Assembly (NCBI RefSeq): GCF_900142535.1
Contig: NZ_FRBE01000011.1
Coordinates: 1 to 64,000 of the forward strand
From: Fibrobacter sp. UWEL
GTDB lineage: Bacteria > Fibrobacterota > Fibrobacteria > Fibrobacterales > Fibrobacteraceae
DNA: 64,000 nucleotides
Direction of reading: 5' to 3'
Shown: piece after piece, positions 26,840-36,024 of the stretch
How the letters are laid out: every line of letters starts with the position of its first letter
Numbering within the stretch: position 1 is the first letter of the stretch
Notes under the pieces: model-generated
Database searches by the model: none
Seen by the model: the letters and a program-made list of their open reading frames with translations, nothing else
Told to the model about the DNA's origin: nothing
Made by a program: the position numbers and the translations under genes

Positions 26840-29815
26840 TTGTCTTCTTTTTTGCTTTATTATTCGGTAATTTCCCTGGTGGTTGCCGTTATCGACTTGG
26901 TGGTGGCAAAACTTGCCTTTAGCAAGAAAGGCGTGCTGGGAAAAAGTCTAGCTGCGACTTGTGTAGGCTGCGCCCTTGTGGATCTGAGCTATCTGGCCAG
27001 TATCTGGAGTGAAGACTATTTTGTGAATTCCTGCATGTCCAGCATCTACTTTGTCTGTGTGGATGCCATGCTGGTGTGCCTGCTGTTCTTCCTGACCCGT
27101 TTTACCAGGCGAAAGGTGAATAAGGTTGGGGGATTTGCCCTTAAGTTCTGTGTCGTCTACGCCTGTATCGAAGTGGTTCTTTTTGGCATTAATCCCTTCA
27201 AGGAATTTGTCATTAGCTACGTCCCCCGCGCATCGGAGTTTGCCAAGTTCAGCTATGATATGCATGCACTTTACTACGTGCACCTGTTCTTCTGCTATGC
27301 GATGGTGGCTGCTGCTATTACGCTCCTGGTCCACAAGTTGATTGTGCTTCCGATGGAATACAAGCGTCAGTATGTTTATGCAATCACTGGTATTGTGGTC
27401 ATCGTCGGTGTAAATGGCATTTTCCTGTTTGCCCCTGGTCTACAGCTCTATAATTTCCTGGATTACTCCATTCTTGCCTACAGTATTGGCACTTATATCT
27501 TCTATTGGGCTTGTTTCCAGTATTCCGCCAAGGGCATGCTGAAACTGTTCAAGATGAGCGTTTTTGAAAATCTGGATCAGGGTCTTGTTCTGTTTGATTA
27601 CGATGGCAGGATGATTCTTCACAACGATATGGTTCATACCCTTCTTCCTCAGGTAGAACTGAAGGAATACATGCGTATGGACGACTTCCTTAGGAAGTGT
27701 GAAATTCGCATGGACGAGGGCTGCGAAAACATGGTGGTCCAGTGTTATGCCAAGGATGGCGACGTGAACAGGCCCCTTCGCTGTGACTTTAGAACTTTGC
27801 AGAATAAGCGCCGTCGTGTCATTGGCCATCTGTTTATGTTCTCCAACGCAGTGCTTACCACTGACCCTCTGACCGGTTTCCATAACTGGGACGACTTCTG
27901 TGTTTATGCAGATGAAACTAAGAACGTTCGTCGCGAAAGCTTGGTGGTTGCAGCCTGTGATATTGTGGGCCTTTCCGTATTGAATAGCTCCAAGGGCCAT
28001 CATGCGGGCGACCAGATGATCAAGAATCTGTCTGACAAGTTCCGCGAGAAGTTCCCCTCTGGAACTTACTTCATCCGCGGCCAGGATGCCATGCTGATCG
28101 CCCTTTGCATTCGCGGTCAGGAAGCTTCCGTTCTGGAATTGCTTGACCAGATTGGAAAGGACTTTGAACATAATATTCAGTATGCGGTAAGTGTCTGTGA
28201 GCCTGATGCCGTCTTGCTGGAATCCATTGCCGTTGCAGTCAGGGGCGTTCGCCAGAAGAAACTTCTGGACCGTAACTCCGCCCATTCTGTGGTGCTGAAC
28301 TCCCTAGTGCAGGCCCTGCAGGAATGCGATTCCGATACGGAAGAACATGTTCGCCGCACGCAGACCCTAGGTGCAGAACTGGGGCGTCGCATTGGTCTTT
28401 CTGACGTGGATCAGAGTAACCTCTCCTTGCTGTGCCTGCTACACGACATCGGCAAGATTGGCGTACCTCTTGAAATCCTGAACAAGCCTGGCAAACTCAC
28501 CAATGAGGAATGGGAGGTCATGCGAACTCATACCGCAAAGGGCTTCCAGATTGCCAATAGCTCTGAGGAACTGAAGGGCATTGCGGATATGATCTTGCAT
28601 CATCACGAACGTTGGGATGGTGCAGGCTATCCTGATTGCCTATCTCGTGAAGCCATTCCTCTGCTGTCTCGTATTATTGCAGTGGTGGATGCTTATGATG
28701 CCATGGTCAACACTCGTGTTTATCGCAAGGCATTACCTCAGAGGGTTGCCATCGATGAACTGAAACGTTGTGCGGGTTCCCAGTTTGACCCCAACATCGT
28801 TTCGGAATTTATCCAGATGCTGGATTCCATGCCTTCCACTGAAAAGGTATCCACTGTAGACGAACCTTCTAGAGAGTTGGTTCGTGAAGAAATCGCCCAG
28901 GGCGATACGGTGGTGGCAAGTGTGGTGAATACGGTACATGCTCTGAAGTATGTCCGCTATACTCTGGACGAACAGAACTTCATTGTAGGCATTGATGGTG
29001 ACTTTGAAAAGTTGACTGGCTTTACCAAGGAAGATATTGAAGCCCGCCATATGAACCAGGTGGACTTGCTTCCCGAAGAAGACCGTATGGAATACGTGAC
29101 CCAGATGATGGAACATTTGGGCCGAGCTCCCCAGGCATTCTTTGAACATCGTATCCGTCGTAAGGATGGCTCGATAATCTACGTGCTGTGCTTTGGTCGC
29201 CGCTACTTCGATTCCGCAGTTCGGGCGGGCCGTGCAGAAATCGTGGTGGCAGACGTGTCTGACACCTACTCCCTGCGAGTCATGGTAAGTACCGAACGTA
29301 ACAAGGCTCGTATCCAGCAGGAACAGTGGGAAAATGCCTTCCGTAAGGATTCCCTCACGGGGCTTTTGAATCGTTCCGCCTTCAAGAGCGATACGGAATA
29401 CAAGCTTCTGGAAGGCAAGACCAAGGTCATGCTCTTAATGTTGGACGTAGACCATTTCAAGCAATACAACGATAACCACGGACACGTTGAAGGGGATGAA
29501 TTCCTGACGCTGGTGGGGCAGACCTTACTGTCTACCTTGCGTCGCGATGATATTGCTGGACGTATGGGTGGTGAGGAGTTTGCCGCCGCACTGTTCTTCG
29601 ATCCCGCCTGTACTGATGAGTTTATGTACCAGCGTGCCCAGCAGATTTTCGACAAGATTACCATGTCCTTGAAGGTGGCTGCCAATAGCACCAGTATTTC
29701 CATGGGTGCAGTTATAGCCAACATGACCATGAATAACTTCAACGCCCTGTACCAGGCTGCAGATAAGTTGCTGTACAAGTCCAAGGAAGCAGGGCGTGCC
29801 CGCCTGTCTTTCTAG
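26840..29815 (+). CDS. Membrane PAS / GGDEF / HD-GYP / PAS / GGDEF c-di-GMP enzyme
   Basis: 991 residues. Residues ~1-230 contain about seven membrane helices (7TM-type sensor). A PAS-like region (~240-335) follows, then a first GGDEF-like domain (TDPLTGFHNWDDF ~341) whose signature is degenerate (FIRGQDAML ~411). An HD-GYP phosphodiesterase comes next with HDIGKIGVP (~535) and HHERWDGAGYP (~587). A second PAS (~700-815) leads to an intact GGDEF (LDVDHFKQYNDNHGH; MGGEEF ~910). It can probably both make and break c-di-GMP, with sensing at both ends. The start codon is TTG 26840 behind CTGGAGGGAT. It is monocistronic and ends at a strong terminator. The arrangement of a dead GGDEF before HD-GYP and a live one at the C-terminus is uncommon. 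Confidence 0.9.
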   Translation: MSSFLLYYSVISLVVAVIDLVVAKLAFSKKGVLGKSLAATCVGCALVDLSYLASIWSEDYFVNSCMSSIYFVCVDAMLVCLLFFLTRFTRRKVNKVGGFALKFCVVYACIEVVLFGINPFKEFVISYVPRASEFAKFSYDMHALYYVHLFFCYAMVAAAITLLVHKLIVLPMEYKRQYVYAITGIVVIVGVNGIFLFAPGLQLYNFLDYSILAYSIGTYIFYWACFQYSAKGMLKLFKMSVFENLDQGLVLFDYDGRMILHNDMVHTLLPQVELKEYMRMDDFLRKCEIRMDEGCENMVVQCYAKDGDVNRPLRCDFRTLQNKRRRVIGHLFMFSNAVLTTDPLTGFHNWDDFCVYADETKNVRRESLVVAACDIVGLSVLNSSKGHHAGDQMIKNLSDKFREKFPSGTYFIRGQDAMLIALCIRGQEASVLELLDQIGKDFEHNIQYAVSVCEPDAVLLESIAVAVRGVRQKKLLDRNSAHSVVLNSLVQALQECDSDTEEHVRRTQTLGAELGRRIGLSDVDQSNLSLLCLLHDIGKIGVPLEILNKPGKLTNEEWEVMRTHTAKGFQIANSSEELKGIADMILHHHERWDGAGYPDCLSREAIPLLSRIIAVVDAYDAMVNTRVYRKALPQRVAIDELKRCAGSQFDPNIVSEFIQMLDSMPSTEKVSTVDEPSRELVREEIAQGDTVVASVVNTVHALKYVRYTLDEQNFIVGIDGDFEKLTGFTKEDIEARHMNQVDLLPEEDRMEYVTQMMEHLGRAPQAFFEHRIRRKDGSIIYVLCFGRRYFDSAVRAGRAEIVVADVSDTYSLRVMVSTERNKARIQQEQWENAFRKDSLTGLLNRSAFKSDTEYKLLEGKTKVMLLMLDVDHFKQYNDNHGHVEGDEFLTLVGQTLLSTLRRDDIAGRMGGEEFAAALFFDPACTDEFMYQRAQQIFDKITMSLKVAANSTSISMGAVIANMTMNNFNALYQAADKLLYKSKEAGRARLSF

Positions 29816-29829
29816 GGCTTTATGGATAT

Positions 29830-29864
29830 GCAAAAAGGCGAGGCTTTATGCCGCGCCTTTTTGC
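29830..29864. terminator. Bidirectional terminator, c-di-GMP enzyme / TolC
   Basis: Perfect 11-bp stem GCAAAAAGGCG (29830-29840) with CGCCTTTTTGC (29854-29864) between convergent genes. Confidence 0.9.
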
Positions 29865-29891
29865 TTATACTTGTTCTAGTTCCCTGCGGGG

Positions 29892-31190
29892 TTAGTCTAA
29901 CTTGCCTTGGTAAAGTTCCAGGAGCTTGCGGGCCAGGAGACTTGTGTACTTGGCGTTGGTGAGTGTCACCTGGGCGCTTTCCAGATTGTTCTTCTGGGTC
30001 AGGTAATCCGTGTAGGTGATGGCGCCTGCATTGCGCTGTTCTTCGGCGACTGCCAGGGCTTCCGTTTCCGCTTCCACCTGGAGGATGGCGGCCTTCCATT
30101 GCATATCGGCGCTCATGGCGTTGAGATAGAGTTTCTCCATGTTATTTTCCAGATTCTTGGAGGATTCCTGGAGGGCTACCTGGGAGGAGGCTTCGTTGAC
30201 TTGCGCCTGGAGGACCTTGTTTTCCGTGGAGCCGTTGTCGATAATGGGGATGTTAATATTTAGGGAGATGGAGTTCTGCCAACCGTTCTTCATTTGGCGG
30301 GCGTAACGGTCCGATTCCCAGGCGGTAAAGCCTGTGGAGGAATTGGCGCCTAGAGTCACGGTGACGGAACTGTTCTTGCCGGCTACTTCCACATTCTTGT
30401 TGGCAGCCTTCACGGAAATGCTATCGGACTTGAGTCCCGGATTTGCGGCTCGGGCATCGTCCATCAGCTGGGCGTATGCGGGAAGCGGTTCCAGGGAGTC
30501 CGGGGAGGAAATGTTTGCTTCCGGTGCGGAGACCAGCATGCTGTCGCTTGCGTCCAGTTCCAGGAGCTGGCGCAGGGTCGTCTTGCTGGTGTTCACGTTC
30601 AGCTGGGCGGTAAGCTGTGCCACCTGCTTTTGCAGAACGTTGGACTGGGATTGGGTCAGGTCCTTCTTGGTGATGGAGCCTGCCTCGAAAAGCTTGGAGT
30701 AATGATCGAATTCTGCCTGGGATAGCTCTACGGAAGCATCTGCCGTACGGAGCTTTTCCTGGGCGGCCAGCAAGTTGATATAGGCGTTCAGGACGCTTTC
30801 CTGGATGGTGCGTTCCGTCTGCTTGGTAGCGAGGATTGTAGCTTCCTTCGATAACTGGGTAGCTTCCGTATTCAGCTTGGTGGATCCGCCGTCCCACAGG
30901 GTATAGGAACCGGAAATGCCAACGCTAAAGCGGTAATGGTCCTGGGGATGAGCTGCCAGGGGATAGTCGTAGAGGGTATTGCCGATGTTGGCGCTGACGG
31001 TGGGGCCGCCGCTGGACTTGGCTTGCTTTACGGAAATTTCAGCAGACTGTTCCTTCAGCTTGGCGGCTTCCAGGGAGAGACTGGACTTCTTGGCCTTATC
31101 CAGGCACTGTTCCAACGTCCAGGTTTCACCTGCCATGGCAACGGATGCCGCTGCAAGGATTCCAAATAATGTTGCTCTAGACTTGATCAT
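29892..31190 (-). CDS. TolC-family outer-membrane efflux protein
   Basis: 432 residues. The signal peptide (residues 1-20, ASVAMA-GE) is followed by ETWTLEQCLDKAKKSSLSLE, the standard TolC-family opening, and two repeated helical-hairpin/beta units (KAKSSGGPTVSANIGNTLY in the first; KLYLNAMSADMQWKAAILQV in the second). It would form a trimeric outer-membrane tunnel for export. No inner-membrane partner is adjacent, so it may serve a remote system such as the MacB-type pair at 47930-49911 (inference). It ends in a convergent terminator. Confidence 0.9.
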   Translation of the reverse strand: MIKSRATLFGILAAASVAMAGETWTLEQCLDKAKKSSLSLEAAKLKEQSAEISVKQAKSSGGPTVSANIGNTLYDYPLAAHPQDHYRFSVGISGSYTLWDGGSTKLNTEATQLSKEATILATKQTERTIQESVLNAYINLLAAQEKLRTADASVELSQAEFDHYSKLFEAGSITKKDLTQSQSNVLQKQVAQLTAQLNVNTSKTTLRQLLELDASDSMLVSAPEANISSPDSLEPLPAYAQLMDDARAANPGLKSDSISVKAANKNVEVAGKNSSVTVTLGANSSTGFTAWESDRYARQMKNGWQNSISLNINIPIIDNGSTENKVLQAQVNEASSQVALQESSKNLENNMEKLYLNAMSADMQWKAAILQVEAETEALAVAEEQRNAGAITYTDYLTQKNNLESAQVTLTNAKYTSLLARKLLELYQGKLD

Positions 31191-31274
31191 GCCCTTTTGA
31201 TGCTTGATAAGGTGAATTCGTTGCCATTAGGCTTAAGTTACGCCCAAAATAGAAAAAACGTTACTTGTAAGGAA

Positions 31275-31306
31275 ACAAAAAAAGGCTTGGTGGAACCAAA
31301 CCTTTT
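31275..31306 (-). terminator. Terminator of tRNA-Val
   Basis: Minus-strand stem AAAGGTTTGG / CCAAGCCTTT (one wobble) followed by a T run, directly 3' of the tRNA. Confidence 0.85.
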
Positions 31307-31310
31307 CTAG

Positions 31311-31385
31311 TGGACGGTACTGGATTTGAACCAGTGACCTCTGCCGTGTGAAAGCAGCGCTCTAAACCAACTGAGCTAACCGTCC
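31311..31385 (-). tRNA. tRNA-Val (CAC anticodon)
   Basis: 75-nt cloverleaf on the minus strand. The acceptor is GGACGGT/ACCGTCC with discriminator A, the D arm is GCTC..GAGC, and the anticodon stem CTGCT/GGCAG has loop TTCACAC (anticodon CAC, reading GUG). The T arm contains GGTTCAAATCC. CCA is not encoded. Confidence 0.95.
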
Positions 31386-31396
31386 AAGCGTGGGTG

Positions 31397-31427
31397 CAAA
31401 TATAGAATGCGCAGGATAATCTGTCAA
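31397..31427 (-). promoter_or_regulatory. Canonical promoter of tRNA-Val
   Basis: Minus strand TTGACA (31427-31422), a 17-base spacer, then TATATT (31404-31399) followed by TG. It predicts a start about 5 bases before the mature tRNA. Confidence 0.85.
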
Positions 31428-31490
31428 GGGGGACTAAAGTCCCTCCTCAGAGAAATTCTTGAGGTAATTGAGGAGGAGCTTCAGCTCCCC
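31428..31490. repeat. Inverted pair of intergenic hairpins (TCCTCA family)
   Basis: GGGAC-TAAA-GTCCC followed by TCCTCA (31430-31449) faces an inverted partner, GGAGCT-GA-AGCTCC plus TCCTCA on the minus strand (31469-31488). Same design as the copies at 43474-43559 and 47051-47075. Confidence 0.65.
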
Positions 31491-31499
31491 TCTGCATCA

Positions 31500-31964
31500 T
31501 TATAAATACTTGTCTTCGGCGGCCTTGAGGATGGTCAGGAATTCGGAGGGGTCCTTGGAGGCAATCAGGTCCTTACGGACACCGCCATCGGCCAGCAGAC
31601 GGCTGACGGAGGACAGGGCCTTCAGATGAGGACCTACGGTATTGCCCGGGCTCACGATGAGGATAATCAAATAGACCGGTTCCCCATCGAAGGAGGCAAA
31701 GTCCAGGCCGTTCTCGATGGTAGCGGCTACCATGCACATGCGGTCTACATAGTCAATCTTTGCGTGGGGGACGGCAAGACCGCAACCGATACCGGTGGAA
31801 CGGCTCTGTTCGCGGCTCCAGACGGCGTCAAAGATTTCGTTACGGTGTTCCAGCTTGTAGGCACTGCAAAGAGTATCTACCAGCTCGTTCAGGATAGCTT
31901 CCTTGGTGGTGCTGGAAGAGTTAATGATGATGCAATTGTCGACAAACCTTTCGGAAAGACGCAT
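31500..31964 (-). CDS. PTS EIIA type-2 protein (PtsN/fructose-like)
   Basis: 154 residues, a single EIIA-Fru/Ntr-like domain. The phosphorylated His is His67 in GLAVPHAKID, preceded by SREQSRSTGIG, and the core strands ENGLDFASFDGEPVYLIILI match the family. No membrane permease is nearby, which favours a regulatory (PTS-Ntr-type) role over sugar uptake. AAAGGAT lies upstream of the ATG at 31964. The phosphate donor and target are not in this window. Confidence 0.88.
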   Translation of the reverse strand: MRLSERFVDNCIIINSSSTTKEAILNELVDTLCSAYKLEHRNEIFDAVWSREQSRSTGIGCGLAVPHAKIDYVDRMCMVAATIENGLDFASFDGEPVYLIILIVSPGNTVGPHLKALSSVSRLLADGGVRKDLIASKDPSEFLTILKAAEDKYL

Positions 31965-32065
31965 TTTTACCGATCCTTTATTAAGTACTAATAGAATATT
32001 TTAGCAATTATTTCAATTTTGGGGAGGGTCAAAAACCTAATGTAATCTCAAAATATCAAAAAACG

Positions 32066-32821
32066 CTAAAATTTGCTTAAAAAAGCGGATAATTCTAGTT
32101 CGGATTGGAATGATTCCCATTGGTCTAGGGCGGTTTTCATGGTCATGACGTCAATTTGACCAGGGGCGTGGGCACATCCGATGGCTCCGTAGGTCAAATT
32201 CGCCCCTTCCTTCAGGGACCAGAGGCGGCTGGCCTTGCCCGTTTCGCCCATTCCGAAGGCGGCAAAAAGCTTGAATTTTTTGAAATTCTTCTTGATAAAC
32301 TTATACAGTCGACCGCAATCTTCGGTGTCGTTACTCATGGCGGCGATTTTCAAACCCGGAGCCTTGAAACGGAGAACGTCCTTGGCGAAGTTTTCCAGCT
32401 CGGAATCACTTGGAACCCGAGAGAAGTTATGTTCAGAAATCAATAACTGAACCTTGCGGCCTGCGGTTAATTTGTTCAAATTTTCGAACTGATGGAGGCA
32501 ATCGCGCTCCAGGTCGAGCCACTGGGGAACTACAGGTGCTTCCAGGATTTTTTTCCAGAGGTCCAGTCGTTCTATCTCGCGGGCATCGGGGAAGGTGCCG
32601 CCATCGCGCTTGAGGCGGATGGTGCCAATCTGCAACTTGCCGGGGGCAACTTTTTCAACTCTTGCGGAAAGTTCGGGCCACATCTTTTCGTCAAAGAAAT
32701 CGTAGCGGATTTCCAGGGAGGTGCAGGCGCCTAGATCCAGGTGGACCGGGTGCATGGAATCCTTTTCGGCAGCTTCCAGAATTTCGGGCCCGATGAGGCC
32801 TACGAGGTACTTTTCGTTCAT
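32066..32821 (-). CDS. aroD: 3-Dehydroquinate dehydratase, type I
   Basis: 251 residues. It dehydrates 3-dehydroquinate to 3-dehydroshikimate in the shikimate pathway. Type I hallmarks are seen: E37/R39/D41 (LEIRYD), the general acid-base His131 in SEHNF, the Schiff-base Lys158 in GLKIAAM, GMGETGKASR (190-199), and APGQ near residue 220. The order and length fit a TIM-barrel AroD. It is single, upstream of EIIA and in the same direction, but about 100 bases separate them. Confidence 0.9.
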   Translation of the reverse strand: MNEKYLVGLIGPEILEAAEKDSMHPVHLDLGACTSLEIRYDFFDEKMWPELSARVEKVAPGKLQIGTIRLKRDGGTFPDAREIERLDLWKKILEAPVVPQWLDLERDCLHQFENLNKLTAGRKVQLLISEHNFSRVPSDSELENFAKDVLRFKAPGLKIAAMSNDTEDCGRLYKFIKKNFKKFKLFAAFGMGETGKASRLWSLKEGANLTYGAIGCAHAPGQIDVMTMKTALDQWESFQSELELSAFLSKF

Positions 32822-32923
32822 GGAGACAAAGAAAAAAGAGTGAACTGTGACAAATTGCTTTGTGTTAGACAGGATGGAGATGTCCCTGCCTAGTGTGCAA
32901 TGATAGTAAAATTTCTTTTTTTA

Positions 32924-32952
32924 TTGACAAATGGTTCGCCGATTTTTACTAT
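32924..32952 (+). promoter_or_regulatory. Canonical sigma-70 promoter of the beta-helix operon
   Basis: TTGACA (32924-32929), 17-base spacer, TACTAT (32947-32952), about 33 bases before the GTG start. Confidence 0.8.
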
Positions 32953-32984
32953 TTCCCTTTGATTTTTGAGGGCTAGGAGGCGAA

Positions 32985-35900
32985 GTGAAAGAGATTTTCA
33001 CTTATCTTGTGTTGTGCGGTGTGTTGTCAGTAAGCGTTCTTGCTGCAAATTTCCCGTATTCAGAATGGAATCTTGCAAACTATAATGGTGCCTTTGCAAC
33101 GTTCAGTGATGGTCTAGTTTCTATTAATAATGGTGGATCTGATTATTGGAATGTTCAGCTAACGCGTAAGAATATTGAACTTCAATCTGGTAAAACATAT
33201 GAAGTGAAGTTTTTCTTGCAGGGCGTCAGTGCACGTCGTTATACAGAAATCCGTATTGGCAGAGATGGCTTCCCTTATGATGCATTTGCTGAATTTGGTG
33301 AAGTTGTTGCTACCGTGAACGGCCGTGAGGTTACCAAGACCTTTAGGATGAATTCTGGCAATGTAAGTAATGCTCGTTTGGAATTCAATTTTGGTAAGAG
33401 TGCCGGATCCGTCTATTTTTCGGACGTAAGTCTTAATTGTCTCGATTGTGGAAATACGGTTGTCACACCCAGTAAGCCTAGCACGGAACAAACAGAATCC
33501 GGTTATTTAGATTATGTTGTTGTTGCAAATACAATCGATTTTCGCGATAATTCCAAAGCCTTGGGCAATGTTGTCGGTGGGGATGTAGAATTAGGTGTTG
33601 AATCAAAAATTTACGGTGATGTAAGCGTTTCTGACAATTGTTTCTTGCGTGAGCGTGCTTACGTTGTTGGTGATTTGCGTTTCGCAACTTCGTGTACAGA
33701 GCAGAATGATGTCTATGCTGCGACAAAAATAAAGGCGGGTGTCCAAAAGCCTTCTGTTCAGTTGCCTGAGATTGTCCTGGGAACCACGCCAGTGTCTGTA
33801 AATCTTGACGGCTCTTTGCAGCTTGTTCCGGGTAACTATGGCGCATTTTATGCAAATACGCGTGCAAAGGTGCGCTTTTCTGCGGGAACATACTCTTTCC
33901 AGAACTTCTATACAGAACCGGATGCAGAAATCGCTTTTGACATGACCTCTGGTCCGATTTCCATTGCCGTTGCCGGTAATGTCAGGTTCGGTGATCGAAA
34001 TAAAATCTCCATTGTTGGAGGAAATCCAAGTGAAATAACTTGGAATGTCGCTGGTGAAACGGTTGATTTCGGTACTGATGGCTTGTATTTTGGTAAGGTT
34101 ATTGCTCCGAATGCATTTGTGCGTATCCCGTCTAGAACTCATTTGGTCGGTGGAGTCTATGCGAATAAGTTCTTGATGGAACCTCAGTCTACGGTATCGC
34201 AGGAGCCTCGTGCTGACGAAATTTCCCATAGCGAAGAACATTTTGGCCCGTTCTTTAACTCTGGTGTATACCGCTACAATTCTGTTGTTTCGACCCAAAC
34301 TTCCAATATTGAAATGTTTGTGTATGCAGATGATGTGAATGTGAAGGTGAATGGTGGCTCTTCCAAGCTGGTGGAACTTTCTTCTCCGAATCAGTCTGTC
34401 GTAGTGTCTCTTACTCGTGATATGATTTCTGGATTTCCGGTGGAGGCTTCCTATAGTAACTATGTCTTTGATTTCTCTAAGAGTTCTAACTATAGGGTTT
34501 ATTGGAATCCTCAAACTCTGTGCAAACAGGGCTGTGATGGCTCCTCTGCAACAACTGCGATTGGTGATTTTGAAACCGTTCTCTCCATCGCCAAATCTAC
34601 TGGTAGGGAAATCAATATGGCTGGTGGTACTTGGAATGCGGCTGACAACTACAAAGATGGCGTAGTTCCATGGATGGTAGGTTTTGAAATTGTCGGTAAT
34701 ACCACGGACCTTTGGGAATTGAATTCTGAAAATGATTTGCCAATGATTAACCTGGGAAAAACTTCTCATATTCAGATAGAAGGAGAATCTCCCCGCAGCC
34801 TTAAGGGGCTTCGCGTGACCGATGGCATCAACTCTGAAAATGGCGGCGCCTTGAATACAGGTAATCAGAAAATATCGTTGAAGAATGTGCTGATTTCTAA
34901 TTCTGGGTCTGCAAAAAATGGCGGTGCTATTTTTTCCATGGATACACTTAATCTTGAAAATGTTCGCTTCGCGAACAACTATGCCGCAGAAAATGGTGGT
35001 GCTGTATTTTCAACAGGAAAGGTTAGCGCGATCAATACGCTATTCCTTGGTAATTCAGCGGCAAAGAATGGTGGTGCAATTTCTGTGTATGCTGCTGATG
35101 CATATATTGCAAATGCCATTTTCTATAGCAATGGTGCTGATGTTAATGGTGGTGCTCTTTACAATTCTGGTGCAACACTGAATCTCTGGAATGCGACATT
35201 CTTTGCAAATAAGGCTAGCGCTGCAAATGGTGCTATTGGTGGTGCTGCGAATGGTGTGATTGGAAACTCTATTTTCTGGAAGAATACTGCTGGTTGCAAC
35301 ACTGCGGAATGTGGTGGAGAAGTCGTTTCCGGTTATTCTGCAGTGAGCTCTTCCTTCACGAAGGCTTATCCTGGTACAAATAACTTCGCTGGTGATCCGA
35401 AGTTCATTGATGAAAGTAAACCTGCTGGTGAAAATATGTATATGGGTTATGATGCTGGCATTAATTTAAGCAAAGAGTCCGTTCTTTTAAAAGCTGGCAT
35501 ACAAAGTACAAGTATGCTGAGGTTTGATATTTTGAATATGAATCGCCCTAACGATGAAATTGCTTTGGGAGCCTACGCCTATGCAAATGCATTAAGCAAT
35601 GCATTTTTTGGCGTGTTGGATGATGATGGAAATGTGGTTGAAAAGATGCCTGCAATACCTTTGATTACCGCGGTTTCTGGAGCGTATTACAGAGAGTATA
35701 TCGCTTCGACTCCTTACTCGCGAGTTTGGAAGGTTTTTGTACAAAAACATAAAAAAACGAATAAGGAGAGGGCAAGGGTAAAGTTGTGGGTGAAAAATAG
35801 GGATGGGGAAAAAATAGATGAGAAACCTATTGAATTTGATGTTTATAAAAATGGTGAAGAACATGGCCAATATGTTTTTCAAACTATGACAAAAAATGCA

Positions 35901-36011
35901 GGCAAACCGGTATTATTTACGAAACGCCCTCAGGACGCGGGAAATTTTGATGAGGCAATAGTGATATACATGAGTTCTGTTTCGGATTATTTTTATTATG
36001 AAGCTCAATAA
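32985..36011 (+). CDS. Exported CBM-like / right-handed beta-helix surface protein
   Basis: 1008 residues. A signal peptide (~1-21, SVLA-ANFP) leads to a CBM4/9-like jelly roll (~22-155; YWNVQLTRKNIELQSGKTYE is the family's ligand-face signature). Residues ~180-400 hold a stacked-strand region (IYGDVSVSDNCFLRERAYVV). From ~600 to ~830 there is a parallel beta-helix with repeated NGGA(I/L/V) turns (NGGALNT, NGGAIFS, NGGAVFS, NGGAISV, NGGALYN), as in polymorphic outer-membrane proteins. The GTG start 32985 is fixed by AGGAGG at 32975-32980. It opens an AT-rich operon with the metzincin and FGE-like genes. It is likely a surface adhesin or polysaccharide-binding protein (inference). Confidence 0.8.
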   Translation: MKEIFTYLVLCGVLSVSVLAANFPYSEWNLANYNGAFATFSDGLVSINNGGSDYWNVQLTRKNIELQSGKTYEVKFFLQGVSARRYTEIRIGRDGFPYDAFAEFGEVVATVNGREVTKTFRMNSGNVSNARLEFNFGKSAGSVYFSDVSLNCLDCGNTVVTPSKPSTEQTESGYLDYVVVANTIDFRDNSKALGNVVGGDVELGVESKIYGDVSVSDNCFLRERAYVVGDLRFATSCTEQNDVYAATKIKAGVQKPSVQLPEIVLGTTPVSVNLDGSLQLVPGNYGAFYANTRAKVRFSAGTYSFQNFYTEPDAEIAFDMTSGPISIAVAGNVRFGDRNKISIVGGNPSEITWNVAGETVDFGTDGLYFGKVIAPNAFVRIPSRTHLVGGVYANKFLMEPQSTVSQEPRADEISHSEEHFGPFFNSGVYRYNSVVSTQTSNIEMFVYADDVNVKVNGGSSKLVELSSPNQSVVVSLTRDMISGFPVEASYSNYVFDFSKSSNYRVYWNPQTLCKQGCDGSSATTAIGDFETVLSIAKSTGREINMAGGTWNAADNYKDGVVPWMVGFEIVGNTTDLWELNSENDLPMINLGKTSHIQIEGESPRSLKGLRVTDGINSENGGALNTGNQKISLKNVLISNSGSAKNGGAIFSMDTLNLENVRFANNYAAENGGAVFSTGKVSAINTLFLGNSAAKNGGAISVYAADAYIANAIFYSNGADVNGGALYNSGATLNLWNATFFANKASAANGAIGGAANGVIGNSIFWKNTAGCNTAECGGEVVSGYSAVSSSFTKAYPGTNNFAGDPKFIDESKPAGENMYMGYDAGINLSKESVLLKAGIQSTSMLRFDILNMNRPNDEIALGAYAYANALSNAFFGVLDDDGNVVEKMPAIPLITAVSGAYYREYIASTPYSRVWKVFVQKHKKTNKERARVKLWVKNRDGEKIDEKPIEFDVYKNGEEHGQYVFQTMTKNAGKPVLFTKRPQDAGNFDEAIVIYMSSVSDYFYYEAQ

Positions 36012-36024
36012 AAAAAGGAAAAGC

